The notes under the pieces are model-generated. The model saw nothing but the letters and a program-made list of their open reading frames with translations, made no database searches and was not told where the DNA came from. Below, one piece after another: positions 1-8,968 of a DNA stretch of 64,000 bases. The stretch is taken from contig NZ_MKIM01000033.1 in assembly GCF_001939045.1 (NCBI RefSeq), forward strand, positions 124,001 to 188,000, written 5' to 3'. Within the stretch, counting starts at the first letter, position 1. Each line of letters opens with the position of its first letter. The translations under genes were made by a program, and so were the position numbers. This DNA comes from Rhizobium oryziradicis. Lineage in GTDB: Bacteria; Pseudomonadota; Alphaproteobacteria; Rhizobiales; Rhizobiaceae.

Positions 1-2
1 AT

Positions 3-1340
3 TTATGCCGCAGCAGGTGCTGGCAGCTCCTCAATCACATCAATTTCTTCCGGCAAATTACCAGCCATGGCGGCGTTGAACTTTTCAACGTCAAGTTCAT
101 TTTCCCAGCGGGCAACAACCACGGTTGCAACAGCGTTGCCAACGAAGTTGGTCAGCGCGCGGCATTCCGACATGAAACGGTCAATGCCGAGAATAAGCGC
201 CATGCCCGCGATTGGAACGGAAGGAACGACGGACAGGGTGGCTGCCAGCGTGATAAAGCCCGCACCGGTGATGCCTGCGGCACCCTTGGAGCTCAGCATT
301 GCCACCAGCAGCAGCAAAATCTGATCACCGAAAGACAGGTGAATGTCTGTTGCCTGGGCAATAAACAGGGCGGCCAATGTCATGTAGATATTGGTGCCAT
401 CCAGATTGAAGGAATAGCCGGTTGGAATAACCAGACCAACAACCGAGCGCTTGCAGCCCGCACGCTCCATCTTGGCCATCAGGCCGGGCAAGGCTGCCTC
501 GGACGATGATGTGCCGAGCACCAGCAGCAGTTCTTCTTTGATATAACGGATCAAAGCCAGAATGGAGAACTTGTTGTAACGCGCCACGGCACCGAGGACG
601 ACGAGCACGAACAACAGGGACGTGACATAGAAAGTCGCAATCAGGTAGGCGAGATTGGTCACCGAACCAATGCCGTATTTGCCGATGGTGAAAGCCATGG
701 CACCAAAGGCCCCCACGGGAGCTGCCTTCATCAAAATTGCCACCAGCTTGAACACTGGCACGGTCAAAGATTGAAGGAAATTGGTGACAGGTTTGGCTGC
801 ATCGCCAACCATGGCCAATGCGACACCAAACAGAATGGAGAAGAAAAGAACCTGAAGGATATTGCCGGAGGCGAAGGCACCGACGATCGTATCAGGAATG
901 ATCTCCATCAAGAAGCCGGTGATGCTCGCGTCATGCGCTTTCTGGGCGTAAGACGTCACAACCTTGGCATCCAGCGTGGCTGGATTGATGTGCATACCTG
1001 CGCCCGGCTGAACGACGTTGGAAACCAACATCCCAACTGCCAGGGCAAGAGTGGAGAAAACCAGGAAGTAAATCATGGCTTTGCCTGCCACGCGGCCGAC
1101 TTTTTTCAGGTCGCTCATACCGGCAATTCCGGTTGCGACGGTCAGAAAAATCACTGGCGCGATGACCATTTTAACGAGCTTGATGAAAGCGTCGCCAAGA
1201 GGCTTCATCGATTCGCCAACGGATGGGTAATAGTGCCCCAGCACAATGCCGATAATGATGGCGGTGATGACCTGAAAATACAGGTGACGATAAAATGGAA
1301 GCTTGCCACCCTGTGGGGCGGCGGACGTGTCTATATGCAT
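3..1340 (-). CDS. dctA: C4-dicarboxylate:cation symporter DctA
   Basis: Inner-membrane symporter of the DAACS family (445 aa, normal length) that brings in succinate, fumarate and malate. Visible hallmarks are the serine-rich re-entrant loop GTSSSEAALPG (residues 276-286) and the substrate/cation motif NLDGTN (312-317), within many hydrophobic segments. The start has a good ribosome-binding site (GGAGGG, four bases before ATG). It is divergent from dctBD, and a sigma-54 promoter points at it from 1430-1445. This is the arrangement of rhizobial dct loci, where DctB/DctD switch on dctA when dicarboxylates are present. The gene is complete, with its stop at 3-5. Aspartate uptake is possible as well, as in other DctA proteins. 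Confidence 0.95.
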   Translation of the reverse strand: MHIDTSAAPQGGKLPFYRHLYFQVITAIIIGIVLGHYYPSVGESMKPLGDAFIKLVKMVIAPVIFLTVATGIAGMSDLKKVGRVAGKAMIYFLVFSTLALAVGMLVSNVVQPGAGMHINPATLDAKVVTSYAQKAHDASITGFLMEIIPDTIVGAFASGNILQVLFFSILFGVALAMVGDAAKPVTNFLQSLTVPVFKLVAILMKAAPVGAFGAMAFTIGKYGIGSVTNLAYLIATFYVTSLLFVLVVLGAVARYNKFSILALIRYIKEELLLVLGTSSSEAALPGLMAKMERAGCKRSVVGLVIPTGYSFNLDGTNIYMTLAALFIAQATDIHLSFGDQILLLLVAMLSSKGAAGITGAGFITLAATLSVVPSVPIAGMALILGIDRFMSECRALTNFVGNAVATVVVARWENELDVEKFNAAMAGNLPEEIDVIEELPAPAAA

Positions 1341-1429
1341 CTGACCCTCCGTAAGCGCCCCAACCGAATGGATCGGCCTCCCGGGGCATCAGTAAATTTC
1401 AACATCACTGCAGATGTTTGGTTATACTC

Positions 1430-1445
1430 AGCAAAGACCGTGCCA
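1430..1445 (-). promoter_or_regulatory. Sigma-54 (-24/-12) promoter of dctA
   Basis: On the minus strand the bases read TGGCACGGTCTTTGCT, which matches the sigma-54 pattern TGGCACG-N4-TTGCW at every defined position. It lies about 90 bases upstream of the dctA start and points at it. DctD next door is an NtrC-type activator with an intact GAFTGA motif, so promoter, activator and target are all present. Confidence 0.9.
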
Positions 1446-1519
1446 AGTTGGGTTTGACATAGAAAGTCATTGAAAAAACAAGAAAAAGCCAAAGTCTTTT
1501 CCAACGAAGCCTGAAGATT

Positions 1520-1568
1520 TGCGCGGATGTTCGCGCATGCGGTTGCAATGTGTGCGGAAAAATGCACA
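1520..1568. promoter_or_regulatory. Putative tandem DctD-binding sites (UAS of dctA)
   Basis: Two 18-base dyads lie in tandem: TGCGC-N8-GCGCA at 1520-1537 and TGTGC-N8-GCACA at 1551-1568. Their centres are 31 bases apart, about three helical turns. They sit roughly 90-120 bases upstream of the -24/-12 promoter, where enhancer sites for an NtrC-type activator are expected. Assignment to DctD is inferred from position and symmetry. The sites overlap the longest open frame of dctB, which argues that dctB starts further downstream. Confidence 0.65.
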
Positions 1569-1577
1569 ACATCCGAA

Positions 1578-3437
1578 ATGGTGGTTCGCGCACAACATCA
1601 AGAAACGGGTTTGTCGGCTTTGCCATCAAGGCCCAGAAAGCCATGGTTTTTCCTGGCGCTTATTGCACTGTGCGTCACGGGCTTTGGGCTGTATGCGGCT
1701 GGCGTTTATGGGCGCAATTCTGCCCTCAACGACACGGAAGAACAGGCAAAGGTCAGCGCGGGGCTAAAAGTTGCGTTTCTGCGCGCCGTGCTGGAGCGCC
1801 CCCGCTCCTTGCCGTTGTTGCTGGCGGAAGACCAGCAAGTGTTGGACGCCCTGAATTTAAAAACCTCAGCTGCCGTGATCCGTTTGAGCGACAAGTTGGA
1901 ACGCCTTGTTGCGGCCACAGGCGCATCAGTTTTATACGTGACCAATGCGCAAGGCGTGGCCATTGCGTCGAGCAATTGGCAGCAGGCCGATAGTTTCGTC
2001 GGTGTTGACTATTCTTTCCGTGAATATTTCAAGCGGTCCATGAGCAGCGGGTCTGCCGAGCACTTTGCATTGGGCAGTATCAGTCATCGTCCCGGTCTCT
2101 ACATTTCGCGTCGGGTGGGGCTTTCAGCTGCTCCCGTGGGTGTGGTGGTGGTTAAGGCGGAGTTTGACCAGCTCGAAAGTGATTGGCTGGAGGCATCTCG
2201 CGGCGCTTTTGTTACCGATCGTCGCGGCGTGGTGCTGATTTCCAGCATTCCATCGTGGCGGTTCATGACCCTCTCGACACTGTTGCCCGATGAAGTGCGC
2301 GACATTCGCACCAGTCTGCAGTTTGGCGATGCGCCGCTGACGCCGCTCCCCTTCAACCAAGCTGAAACAATCGGGCCGGGGATGATGCTTGTGCGGGCCG
2401 TTCTGCCAGGCGAGACGGCCGGAAATTATCTGTTTCTCTCCATGCCTGTTCCGACAACAACCTGGCAGCTGAACTATCTTGTGCCCGTTGATGCCGTCAT
2501 TGCTTCAACGATGAGAGAGTTTCGCCTGTTGGTGCTGGCGGTGCTGGTGCCCTTTTTCTTTGTCTGTGCATTGGTGTTATGGCGACGGCAGGCGGGTGCC
2601 ATTCGCTTTGCCCGGGCGCAAGCCAATCAGGCCGAACTGGAACGGCGCGTTGATGAGCGCACCAATGATCTTTTGCGCGCACGCGACCGGCTTCAAGCGG
2701 AAATTGCCGGCCATAAAGCCACCGAGGGCCGCTTGCAGGGCGTGCAGCAGGAGTTGGTGCAGGCCAACAGGCTTGCGATTTTGGGGCAGGTCGCGGCAGG
2801 GGTTGCCCATGAAATCAATCAGCCAGTCGCAACTATTCGCGCCTTTGCCGAGAACGCCAAAGTGTTTTTGGACCGCAAACAGGAAGGCCCGGCACAGGAG
2901 AACCTTAGCCTGATTGCGGCTTTAACCGAGCGGATCGGAACGATCACGGATGAACTCAAAGCTTTTGCGCGCAAGGGCCGCACAGCACCCCAGCCAGTAT
3001 TGTTGAGAGATGTGCTGGATGGTGCGGAGATGCTGCTTCGAAGCCGCTTTGCGGGCAGGTTGGATGCCTTGAACATCCCGGCGCTGCCAGATCATTTCAT
3101 CGTGAAGGGCAATCGGATCAGGTTGGAGCAGGTGCTGATCAATCTGTTGCAAAACGCATTGGAAGCGCTGCAAGATACCCCGGATGCCTGTGTTGAGGTG
3201 AAAGCAAAGGCAACGGATGACGAGATTATCGTGACAGTTGCAGACAATGGTCCGGGCATTCCCGAAAACATTCGTCCGCTATTGTTTACCCCGTTTTCGA
3301 CCTCCAAAGAAAAGGGGCTGGGGCTCGGGCTGGTGATCTCACGCGATATTATCAGCGACTATGGCGGGCGTCTGCTGGTGGAGAGCAGCGGGCAGGGCAC
3401 CACATTTACCATTCATCTTTTGCGAGCTCAGACATGA
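1578..3437 (+). CDS. dctB: C4-dicarboxylate sensor histidine kinase DctB
   Basis: Membrane sensor kinase of the DctB/DctD system. A transmembrane segment (about residues 22-45) is followed by a long periplasmic sensor region of the double-PAS type and a second membrane segment (about 317-335). Next come a coiled linker and a kinase core with the phospho-acceptor histidine in AAGVAHEINQPVA, an N box (NLLQNALEAL), a G1 box (DNGPGIP) and a G2 box (GLGLGLVIS). The frame is open from 1527, but that start would overlap the putative DctD sites. ATG 1578 gives 619 aa, and the exact start is uncertain. The last four bases overlap the dctD start (ATGA), so the two genes are co-transcribed and probably translationally coupled. 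Confidence 0.9.
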   Translation: MVVRAQHQETGLSALPSRPRKPWFFLALIALCVTGFGLYAAGVYGRNSALNDTEEQAKVSAGLKVAFLRAVLERPRSLPLLLAEDQQVLDALNLKTSAAVIRLSDKLERLVAATGASVLYVTNAQGVAIASSNWQQADSFVGVDYSFREYFKRSMSSGSAEHFALGSISHRPGLYISRRVGLSAAPVGVVVVKAEFDQLESDWLEASRGAFVTDRRGVVLISSIPSWRFMTLSTLLPDEVRDIRTSLQFGDAPLTPLPFNQAETIGPGMMLVRAVLPGETAGNYLFLSMPVPTTTWQLNYLVPVDAVIASTMREFRLLVLAVLVPFFFVCALVLWRRQAGAIRFARAQANQAELERRVDERTNDLLRARDRLQAEIAGHKATEGRLQGVQQELVQANRLAILGQVAAGVAHEINQPVATIRAFAENAKVFLDRKQEGPAQENLSLIAALTERIGTITDELKAFARKGRTAPQPVLLRDVLDGAEMLLRSRFAGRLDALNIPALPDHFIVKGNRIRLEQVLINLLQNALEALQDTPDACVEVKAKATDDEIIVTVADNGPGIPENIRPLLFTPFSTSKEKGLGLGLVISRDIISDYGGRLLVESSGQGTTFTIHLLRAQT

Positions 3438-4786
3438 ACAGACCAGCAAGCGTTATTCTGATTGATAATGATCAGGATCTCCTGCGTGCCACGCGACAAA
3501 CGCTCGAATTGGCAGGCTTTGATGTTGCTGCATTTTTATCGCCCATCGAAGCTTTGCAAGCGATTACCAGCGATTTTGCCGGTGTTGTCGTGTCTGACAT
3601 TCGCATGCCGGACATTGATGGGCTGGAAGTGTTTCGGCGCGTCAATACGATGGATGCGGATCTGCCGGTGATTTTGGTGACAGGCCATGGCGATATTGCC
3701 ATGGCGGTTGCGGCCATCAAGGATGGTGCCTACGACTTTATCACCAAACCCTTTTCTACCGATCGGTTGAGCCAAAGCGTGCATCGCGCCGTGGAAAAGC
3801 GCCGTTTGGTGATGGAAAATCGAAAGCTGCGGCTGGCGGCCGATGATGCTCAGTCCGGTTTGCCGCTGATTGGCCAGACCCCTGCCATTGAGCGGTTGCG
3901 GCGCACCTTGCGCCAGATTGCCGATACGGATGTTGACGTGCTTGTCACCGGCGAGACTGGCAGCGGCAAGGAAGTGGTCGCCAGTCTGCTGCACAGTTTA
4001 AGCCGGCGCGCCAAGGGCAATTTTGTTGCCTTGAACTGTGGAACGCTGCCTGAAAGCGTGATTGAAAGCGAGTTGTTCGGCCACGAGAGCGGCGCATTTA
4101 CCGGTGCTCAGAAAAAACGTGTCGGCAGAATCGAACACTCCAGCGGTGGCACGCTTTTTCTGGACGAAATCGAGAGCATGCCAGCCTCCACCCAGGTGCG
4201 GATGTTGCGCGTGCTGGAGATGCGTGAAGTGACGCCACTGGGCACCAATGAAGTGCGTCCTGTTGATCTGCGCGTTGTTGCTGCATCCAAGATCAATCTC
4301 GGAGATCCCGCCCAGCGGGGAGAGTTTCGCGAAGATCTCTATTACCGGCTGAATGTTGTGACCTTGACCATTCCGCCGCTGCGTGAGCGGCGTGCGGATG
4401 TGCCTTTGCTGTTTGCACATTTTGTCGAGCGTGCAGCAGCAAAGTTTCGCCTTGAACCTCGGGTGATGACGCCAGATGTTGTGCGTTACCTGCAACAGCA
4501 TGACTGGCCGGGCAATGTGCGTGAACTGGCACATTTTACGGAGCGTTTTGTTTTGGGCCTTGAGGAATTTGAAGAAACCAAACCCGAAGCTGAGCAGTCT
4601 GGGTTTTCATTGCCCGAACGTCTGGAGCGTTTGGAAGCCGATATTATCCGCGATACGCTCAGCCGCTTCGATGGCGATGTGCGACAAACCATTGATGCGC
4701 TGAAAATTCCGCGCAAGACCTTTTATGACAAGCTTCAGCGCCACGGCATTGTGCGCAAAGCCTTCTCGGCAGGAGACGAGGGCTGA
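3434..4786 (+). CDS. dctD: Sigma-54-dependent response regulator DctD
   Basis: NtrC-family activator that takes phosphate from DctB and drives sigma-54 transcription of dctA. It has an N-terminal receiver with phospho-acceptor D55 (VVVSDIRMPD) and K105. The AAA+ domain carries Walker A GETGSGKE (173-180), the sigma-54 contact motif GAFTGA (220-225) and Walker B LFLDE. A Fis-type helix-turn-helix at the C-terminus ends in KIPRKTFYDKLQRHG. Its 450 aa are normal for the family and it looks intact. Its start overlaps the dctB stop by four bases. Confidence 0.94.
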   Translation: MNRPASVILIDNDQDLLRATRQTLELAGFDVAAFLSPIEALQAITSDFAGVVVSDIRMPDIDGLEVFRRVNTMDADLPVILVTGHGDIAMAVAAIKDGAYDFITKPFSTDRLSQSVHRAVEKRRLVMENRKLRLAADDAQSGLPLIGQTPAIERLRRTLRQIADTDVDVLVTGETGSGKEVVASLLHSLSRRAKGNFVALNCGTLPESVIESELFGHESGAFTGAQKKRVGRIEHSSGGTLFLDEIESMPASTQVRMLRVLEMREVTPLGTNEVRPVDLRVVAASKINLGDPAQRGEFREDLYYRLNVVTLTIPPLRERRADVPLLFAHFVERAAAKFRLEPRVMTPDVVRYLQQHDWPGNVRELAHFTERFVLGLEEFEETKPEAEQSGFSLPERLERLEADIIRDTLSRFDGDVRQTIDALKIPRKTFYDKLQRHGIVRKAFSAGDEG

Positions 4787-4795
4787 ACTATGCAG

Positions 4796-4823
4796 CGTGT
4801 TGCATTGAGGACAATGAAACACG
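4796..4823. terminator. Bidirectional hairpin between dctD and the tetR gene
   Basis: CGTGTT-G-CATTG pairs with CAATG-A-AACACG across a four-base AGGA loop, giving an 11-pair stem with one G/A mismatch. It fills the 44-base gap between two convergent genes, where a shared terminator is expected. There is no long T tract on either side. Confidence 0.5.
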
Positions 4824-4830
4824 ACATGCT

Positions 4831-5541
4831 TTATTTGAGCGATGCCAGGATGGTTGCGACAATGTGCTCTCCCCAAGCCGTTGTGGCTTCCGGGCTGGAT
4901 GTGTCATGGCCAAAGCTGACCGCAACTGTATGTTTGTTGCTGATGTAGTAGAAGCTCATGGCCAATATGGTCAGGTGGATCATGCTTGGATTGATATCTT
5001 GGCGAAACACACCTTTTTCAATGCCACGGCGCAAGACATCGGTGAGCTCTTCGACAAAATGCGAGTGGATGTGTGGAATTTTTTCAGATTTTTTGAGGTG
5101 TTCTGCCTTCAGTTTGTTTTCCGTGCTGACCAGACGCACAAAATGCGGATGCTCCAGCACATAGTTCCAGATAAACAGTGTTAGTTGACGGATTCCATCT
5201 TCCGGTTCTTTTGATTTGAGATTCAAGCCCTTCTCAGCAACAAGCACTTCCGCGAACATTCTTTCGAGAACGGCAAGGTAAAGTCCTGCCTTGTCGATGA
5301 AATAGTGATAGAGCATGCGTTTGTTGGTCTTTGCGCGCACAGCAATGCTATCGACGCGCGCACCGGAAAAGCCGTGGGCGGAAAACTCTTCGGTTGCGGC
5401 ATCCAGAATTGCAGCTTGGGTTGCTTCTGCGCTGCGTATGGTGCGGCCATTCACTGTCAGTTGAAAAACTTCATTTAACGGTTTCACGGCGCAATGAACC
5501 TTGGTGGGGTTGGCGGGTGCTGTTGTATCGCGCTTTCGCAT
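4831..5541 (-). CDS. TetR/AcrR family transcriptional regulator
   Basis: A 236-aa regulator with an N-terminal TetR helix-turn-helix at about residues 40-90 (FSAHGFSGARVDSIAVRA, then NKRMLYHYFIDKAGLY). It is followed by an all-helical ligand domain that I cannot assign to a ligand. The ATG is preceded by GGAGGGG at good spacing. It is convergent with dctD and is followed on the other side by a 308-base gap before nagK that contains a palindrome (5610-5634), likely its own operator. Whether it controls dct, the nag genes or only itself cannot be read from the sequence. Confidence 0.85.
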   Translation of the reverse strand: MRKRDTTAPANPTKVHCAVKPLNEVFQLTVNGRTIRSAEATQAAILDAATEEFSAHGFSGARVDSIAVRAKTNKRMLYHYFIDKAGLYLAVLERMFAEVLVAEKGLNLKSKEPEDGIRQLTLFIWNYVLEHPHFVRLVSTENKLKAEHLKKSEKIPHIHSHFVEELTDVLRRGIEKGVFRQDINPSMIHLTILAMSFYYISNKHTVAVSFGHDTSSPEATTAWGEHIVATILASLK

Positions 5542-5609
5542 TTCCCCTCCATATCAATAGCTCGAATCATCCATAGGCATCGAAGTAACAGAGCGATAGG
5601 GTGAAATCA

Positions 5610-5634
5610 AAACTTGTATTGGTTGTACAAGTTT
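5610..5634. promoter_or_regulatory. Inverted repeat upstream of the tetR gene, candidate operator
   Basis: AAACTTGTA (5610-5618) and TACAAGTTT (5626-5634) are perfect inverted arms separated by seven bases. They lie about 70 bases upstream of the TetR regulator at 4831-5541. The remainder of the 5542-5849 gap is AT-rich and contains no open frame that I would call a gene. Autoregulation is inferred from position. Confidence 0.5.
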
Positions 5635-5849
5635 CGAATGTAAACCTGCCTTCAACGAAAAATAAACTTTGACATTCATTGCACCCAGATTGAAAAAGTC
5701 GCTCTCTCAAATTTTTTCTTAAGTTTATGTTGTCTGACGGGCACTCTCGTGCGTGCAAGGCACATCAATCACCTCTTTATCCGACTGGTTTTAAGCCACA
5801 GTATATGAGGAGTGTTTAAAATTATAAACTACCTTTGGTAGAATTGAAA

Positions 5850-6773
5850 TCATAAATTCGTTTTATCTCGGCTCAAGGACAGGCCGAGAATGGCAGCGCC
5901 AATCAAGCCCGGCTCAATTGTGCACTGGGCTGGCACCACCAGCGGACGAGAGAAGCGGCGAAGGATTCGGCTTCGAACAGCATCATCAATGGCTGAAATC
6001 AGCTTCGGAGCATTGGAAAGTCCGCCGCCGACGGGAATAATGGTCGTGCCCGTGATGTTCACCACCAAGGCCAATGGGGCTGAAATGACATCCAGAAAAA
6101 CCGAGATTGTGTGGCTGGCCGCAGCATCGCCTTGTTCCCAGGCGCTGACGATATCTTCGCTGGACGCTGTCAGCTTATTCAAATGCAGGTGAAGTTTTTC
6201 GATGCCGCGTGCGCTGCATGTTGCATCAATGCAGCCCTTTTGGCCGCAGCCGCATTGAAACCGGGGGAGTTTTGACGGCGGTGTGCCTGCTTCTGTGGCG
6301 GCAACCGGGCCATGGCCCCATTCTCCAGCAAAACCACCGTCACGATTGATCAGATGACCGTCAATCACAAGGCCGCCGCCGACACCTGTGCCAAGGATGG
6401 CTCCAAACACCACCCGATGCCCGCGTCCGGCTCCAATTGCTGATTCCGCCAGCACAAAACAATCCGCATCATTGGCAATCAGGACCGGCAATCCAAGGGC
6501 TTTTTCCAGATCCGCTTTCAGCGGGCGGCCGTGAATGCACGGAATATTGGCAACAACCGCAAGGTTGGTGTCGGGATCGATAATGCCGCAGATGGAAAGC
6601 GCAATGCAATCTGGCCGCGCCCCAGCCTCCGTAATGATATCGCTCATGGTGGTGACAAACGCATCAAAATCCGTGGCCGGTGTCGGTTTGCGCGGAAAGG
6701 GCCGTATATCGTCTGGCGCGTAAGCAATGGCCCCTTTGATAGCCGTGCCACCAATGTCAAAGCATACAATCAT
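5850..6773 (-). CDS. nagK: ROK-family N-acetylglucosamine kinase
   Basis: Cytoplasmic sugar kinase of the ROK family (307 aa), expected to make GlcNAc-6-phosphate from free GlcNAc and ATP. It shows the ATP-binding motif DIGGTAIKGA near the N-terminus, the sugar-binding NDADCF, GTGVGGGLV, the ROK signature with GHGPV, and the zinc-binding cysteines CGCGQKGCID. An upstream extension of the frame exists, but ATG 6773 overlaps the nagA stop in an ATGA arrangement, which fixes the start. Pairing with nagA makes GlcNAc the likely substrate; other ROK sugars cannot be ruled out from sequence alone. Confidence 0.88.
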   Translation of the reverse strand: MIVCFDIGGTAIKGAIAYAPDDIRPFPRKPTPATDFDAFVTTMSDIITEAGARPDCIALSICGIIDPDTNLAVVANIPCIHGRPLKADLEKALGLPVLIANDADCFVLAESAIGAGRGHRVVFGAILGTGVGGGLVIDGHLINRDGGFAGEWGHGPVAATEAGTPPSKLPRFQCGCGQKGCIDATCSARGIEKLHLHLNKLTASSEDIVSAWEQGDAAASHTISVFLDVISAPLALVVNITGTTIIPVGGGLSNAPKLISAIDDAVRSRILRRFSRPLVVPAQCTIEPGLIGAAILGLSLSRDKTNL

Positions 6774-7954
6774 GATTGAACTGGCTCCATCATAGGGGCG
6801 TTGCTGTGAACGCAATTGCCGCCGATCCATGTGGAAAGCAACTCGATCTCGGGCGACAGCAGCAGAAAATCAGCATCCAATCCGGCGGCAAGCTGGCCCT
6901 TCTGGTTGCAGTTGATGGCTTGTGCCGGATAGAGGGAGGCCATCTTGAGGGCCTCGGTCAACGGCAGGTGCAAATGGTGATGTGCGAACCGCACGCAAGA
7001 CAGCATATCAATATCGGCACCGGCCAAGGTGCCGTCAGCCAGCGTCAGGCGTCCATCTTTGCGATAAATCTGGCGGCCATTGAGCATAAACCCGGTTTCA
7101 TCGGTGCCAATGCTGGACATGGCATCCGTCACCAGAAAAATCCGGCCGGGGCCGGTTTTGGCACGAAGCGCAATCGTCATGGACACCGGATCGACGTGAA
7201 AACCATCAGCGATCAAACCGCAAGACAACGCGGGCGTTTCAAGGGCGGCTCCAACCAGACCCGGTTCGCGGTTGCCCAATTGGCTCATGGCGTTGAACAG
7301 ATGTGTCACCATGCTGGCACCCGCTGCAACATAGGCCGCCACATCAGCACATTGCACATCCGTATGGCCAAGACTGATTGTGTAACCCGCCTCCCGCAGT
7401 GCTTTGACCTGATCGGTGGTGACATTTTCGGGTGCGATGGTGATCAAGGAGATGCCAAAGCGCCCTGCAGCATGGCACAGTGCTTTCAGATCGTCCTCAT
7501 TCATGGGCCGGATCAAGGCTGGATCATGGGTTCCTTTACGGCTCAACGACAGGTGCGGGCCTTCAAGATGCAAGCCCAAAAACCCGGGAACCTGTGCCGC
7601 AAAAGCCGCCTGCGCGGCAAGAAGTGTTTGATCGCGCACGGAGGCATGATCCGTAATCAAGGTCGGCAAAAGTGCTGTCGTGCCATAGCGGGCATGAGTT
7701 GTGCAGATTGTTCTGATGCCGTCCAGATCGGGTTGATTGTTGAGCAAAACGCCACCGCCGCCATTGACCTGAAGATCAATGAAACCCGGGACAATCAACG
7801 CACCGTCAGCATCAATTCTGCTGATACCGGCGGGCAAAGCGCTTTCACCATCGATACTGACAATTTTGCCCTTCGAGACCACCATTGCGGCTTGATCTAA
7901 AAAGCGATTGCCATCGAAAATTTTCCCGCCTGTTACGGCAAACGTTGCAGTCAT
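6770..7954 (-). CDS. nagA: N-acetylglucosamine-6-phosphate deacetylase
   Basis: Amidohydrolase-superfamily enzyme that converts GlcNAc-6-P to glucosamine-6-P and acetate. It has 394 aa, as usual. Visible motifs are the metal/substrate region HLEGPHLS, the histidines in GHTDVQ and THLFNAM, and the catalytic aspartate in LVTDAMSS. It lies between the GntR regulator (76-base gap) and nagK (four-base overlap), all on the minus strand, so gntR-nagA-nagK is probably one operon. The next enzyme of the pathway, glucosamine-6-P deaminase (NagB), is not in this window. Confidence 0.93.
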   Translation of the reverse strand: MTATFAVTGGKIFDGNRFLDQAAMVVSKGKIVSIDGESALPAGISRIDADGALIVPGFIDLQVNGGGGVLLNNQPDLDGIRTICTTHARYGTTALLPTLITDHASVRDQTLLAAQAAFAAQVPGFLGLHLEGPHLSLSRKGTHDPALIRPMNEDDLKALCHAAGRFGISLITIAPENVTTDQVKALREAGYTISLGHTDVQCADVAAYVAAGASMVTHLFNAMSQLGNREPGLVGAALETPALSCGLIADGFHVDPVSMTIALRAKTGPGRIFLVTDAMSSIGTDETGFMLNGRQIYRKDGRLTLADGTLAGADIDMLSCVRFAHHHLHLPLTEALKMASLYPAQAINCNQKGQLAAGLDADFLLLSPEIELLSTWIGGNCVHSNAPMMEPVQS

Positions 7955-8030
7955 TCCGGTTCGTCACTTTCTTAGCGGCAATAGGTCACCATCAGCAATT
8001 TGATGGATTGAATTGGCTTGTCTTTTCTTT

Positions 8031-8780
8031 TCATCGTGCAATCGTCAATTCTGCAACAAGGTCATAGGCATCGCTGCGGTAAAGTGCGCGGGAAATTTCC
8101 ATGACACGCCCTGTTTCCAGATAGGCAATGCGCTGCACCGAAAGTGCAGCAGAGCCCTGCGGCACGCCAAGCAATTCTGTTTCATCGTCTCTCAGCACCA
8201 CCGCCGAGATCCGCTGGTTGGCGCGCACGGGCCTTATGCCAAATTGTCCAAGATAGGCGTAGAGTGAATTTTCAATCGCTTCCGGATTGGGCAAGAGATC
8301 ATCAGCCAGACTGGTGCGCTCCAGCGCAATGGGCATGTCATTGGCGGTTCGCAGACGGCGGATGCGCGCAACGCGGGCATTGCCCGACAGGCCCAATGCC
8401 ATGGTTTCCTCCGGAGTTGGAAAGCACAGCGCGCGCTCAAGCCAGCGTGAACCGCCGACCATGCCACGTCTTTCCATGTCTTCGGAAAAAGAGGTCAGGC
8501 GCGTGAGTGGCTGCTGCATGCGCGGCATTGGCTTGAACACAAAGGTGCCCGAGCCGTGGCGGCGCACCAGAAGTCCATCGTCGACCAGATGATCAATCGC
8601 CTTTCGTACCGTGACGCGACTGATCATGGCGGCATCGGCAATGTCGCGCTCCGAGGGCAGGGCATCGCCATGCTTGAGCGCGCCCGTTGAGATTGCATCT
8701 TCAATGCGCTTTTTGAGTTTCAAATAGAGCGGTCCACCGTTCAGCGAAGGCAGCTGCGTGAAGATGTCAATGTTGGTCAT
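8031..8780 (-). CDS. GntR/HutC-family (UTRA domain) regulator of the amino-sugar genes
   Basis: A 249-aa regulator with an N-terminal GntR winged helix (about residues 20-80, LPSERDIADAAMISRVTVRK) and a C-terminal UTRA ligand domain of the HutC/NagR/DasR type. A TTG two codons upstream is possible, but ATG 8780 follows GGAG at seven bases and is preferred. Related regulators respond to GlcNAc-6-P or GlcN-6-P. Being first in the nagA-nagK operon and divergent from a sugar importer makes it the likely regulator of both. Repeated ATACCAA half-sites fill the divergent region. Confidence 0.85.
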   Translation of the reverse strand: MTNIDIFTQLPSLNGGPLYLKLKKRIEDAISTGALKHGDALPSERDIADAAMISRVTVRKAIDHLVDDGLLVRRHGSGTFVFKPMPRMQQPLTRLTSFSEDMERRGMVGGSRWLERALCFPTPEETMALGLSGNARVARIRRLRTANDMPIALERTSLADDLLPNPEAIENSLYAYLGQFGIRPVRANQRISAVVLRDDETELLGVPQGSAALSVQRIAYLETGRVMEISRALYRSDAYDLVAELTIAR

Positions 8781-8837
8781 TCCCAATCTCCGCCTTCCTG
8801 TTTCGGTTATCCTTTGAGCGAACTTGCCCTAATGTCA

Positions 8838-8880
8838 ATACCAAGATGATACCAATTGTGCGATATCGGAAAATTGGTAT
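8838..8880. promoter_or_regulatory. Candidate GntR operator cluster, gntR side
   Basis: ATACCAA occurs at 8838-8844 and again 11 bases later at 8849-8855, and its complement TTGGTAT occurs at 8874-8880. The perfect arms ATACCAATT (8849-8857) and AATTGGTAT (8872-8880) are separated by 14 bases. The cluster is 58-100 bases upstream of the regulator's start. Assignment to the UTRA regulator is inferred. The rest of the 8781-9168 gap holds no open frame worth calling. Confidence 0.65.
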
Positions 8881-8968
8881 GTCTTTTTAACCTCAAAAGC
8901 GCCCTTTAGCGCATATTCAACGCAGATACCCTTAAAAATGCAAGGATTCAAGAATTCGATCTAGACGA

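Noticed and set aside
6776..7900. Antisense open frame (374 aa) over nagA
   Set aside because: nagA motifs on the other strand are unmistakable, and the antisense product looks like no protein family.
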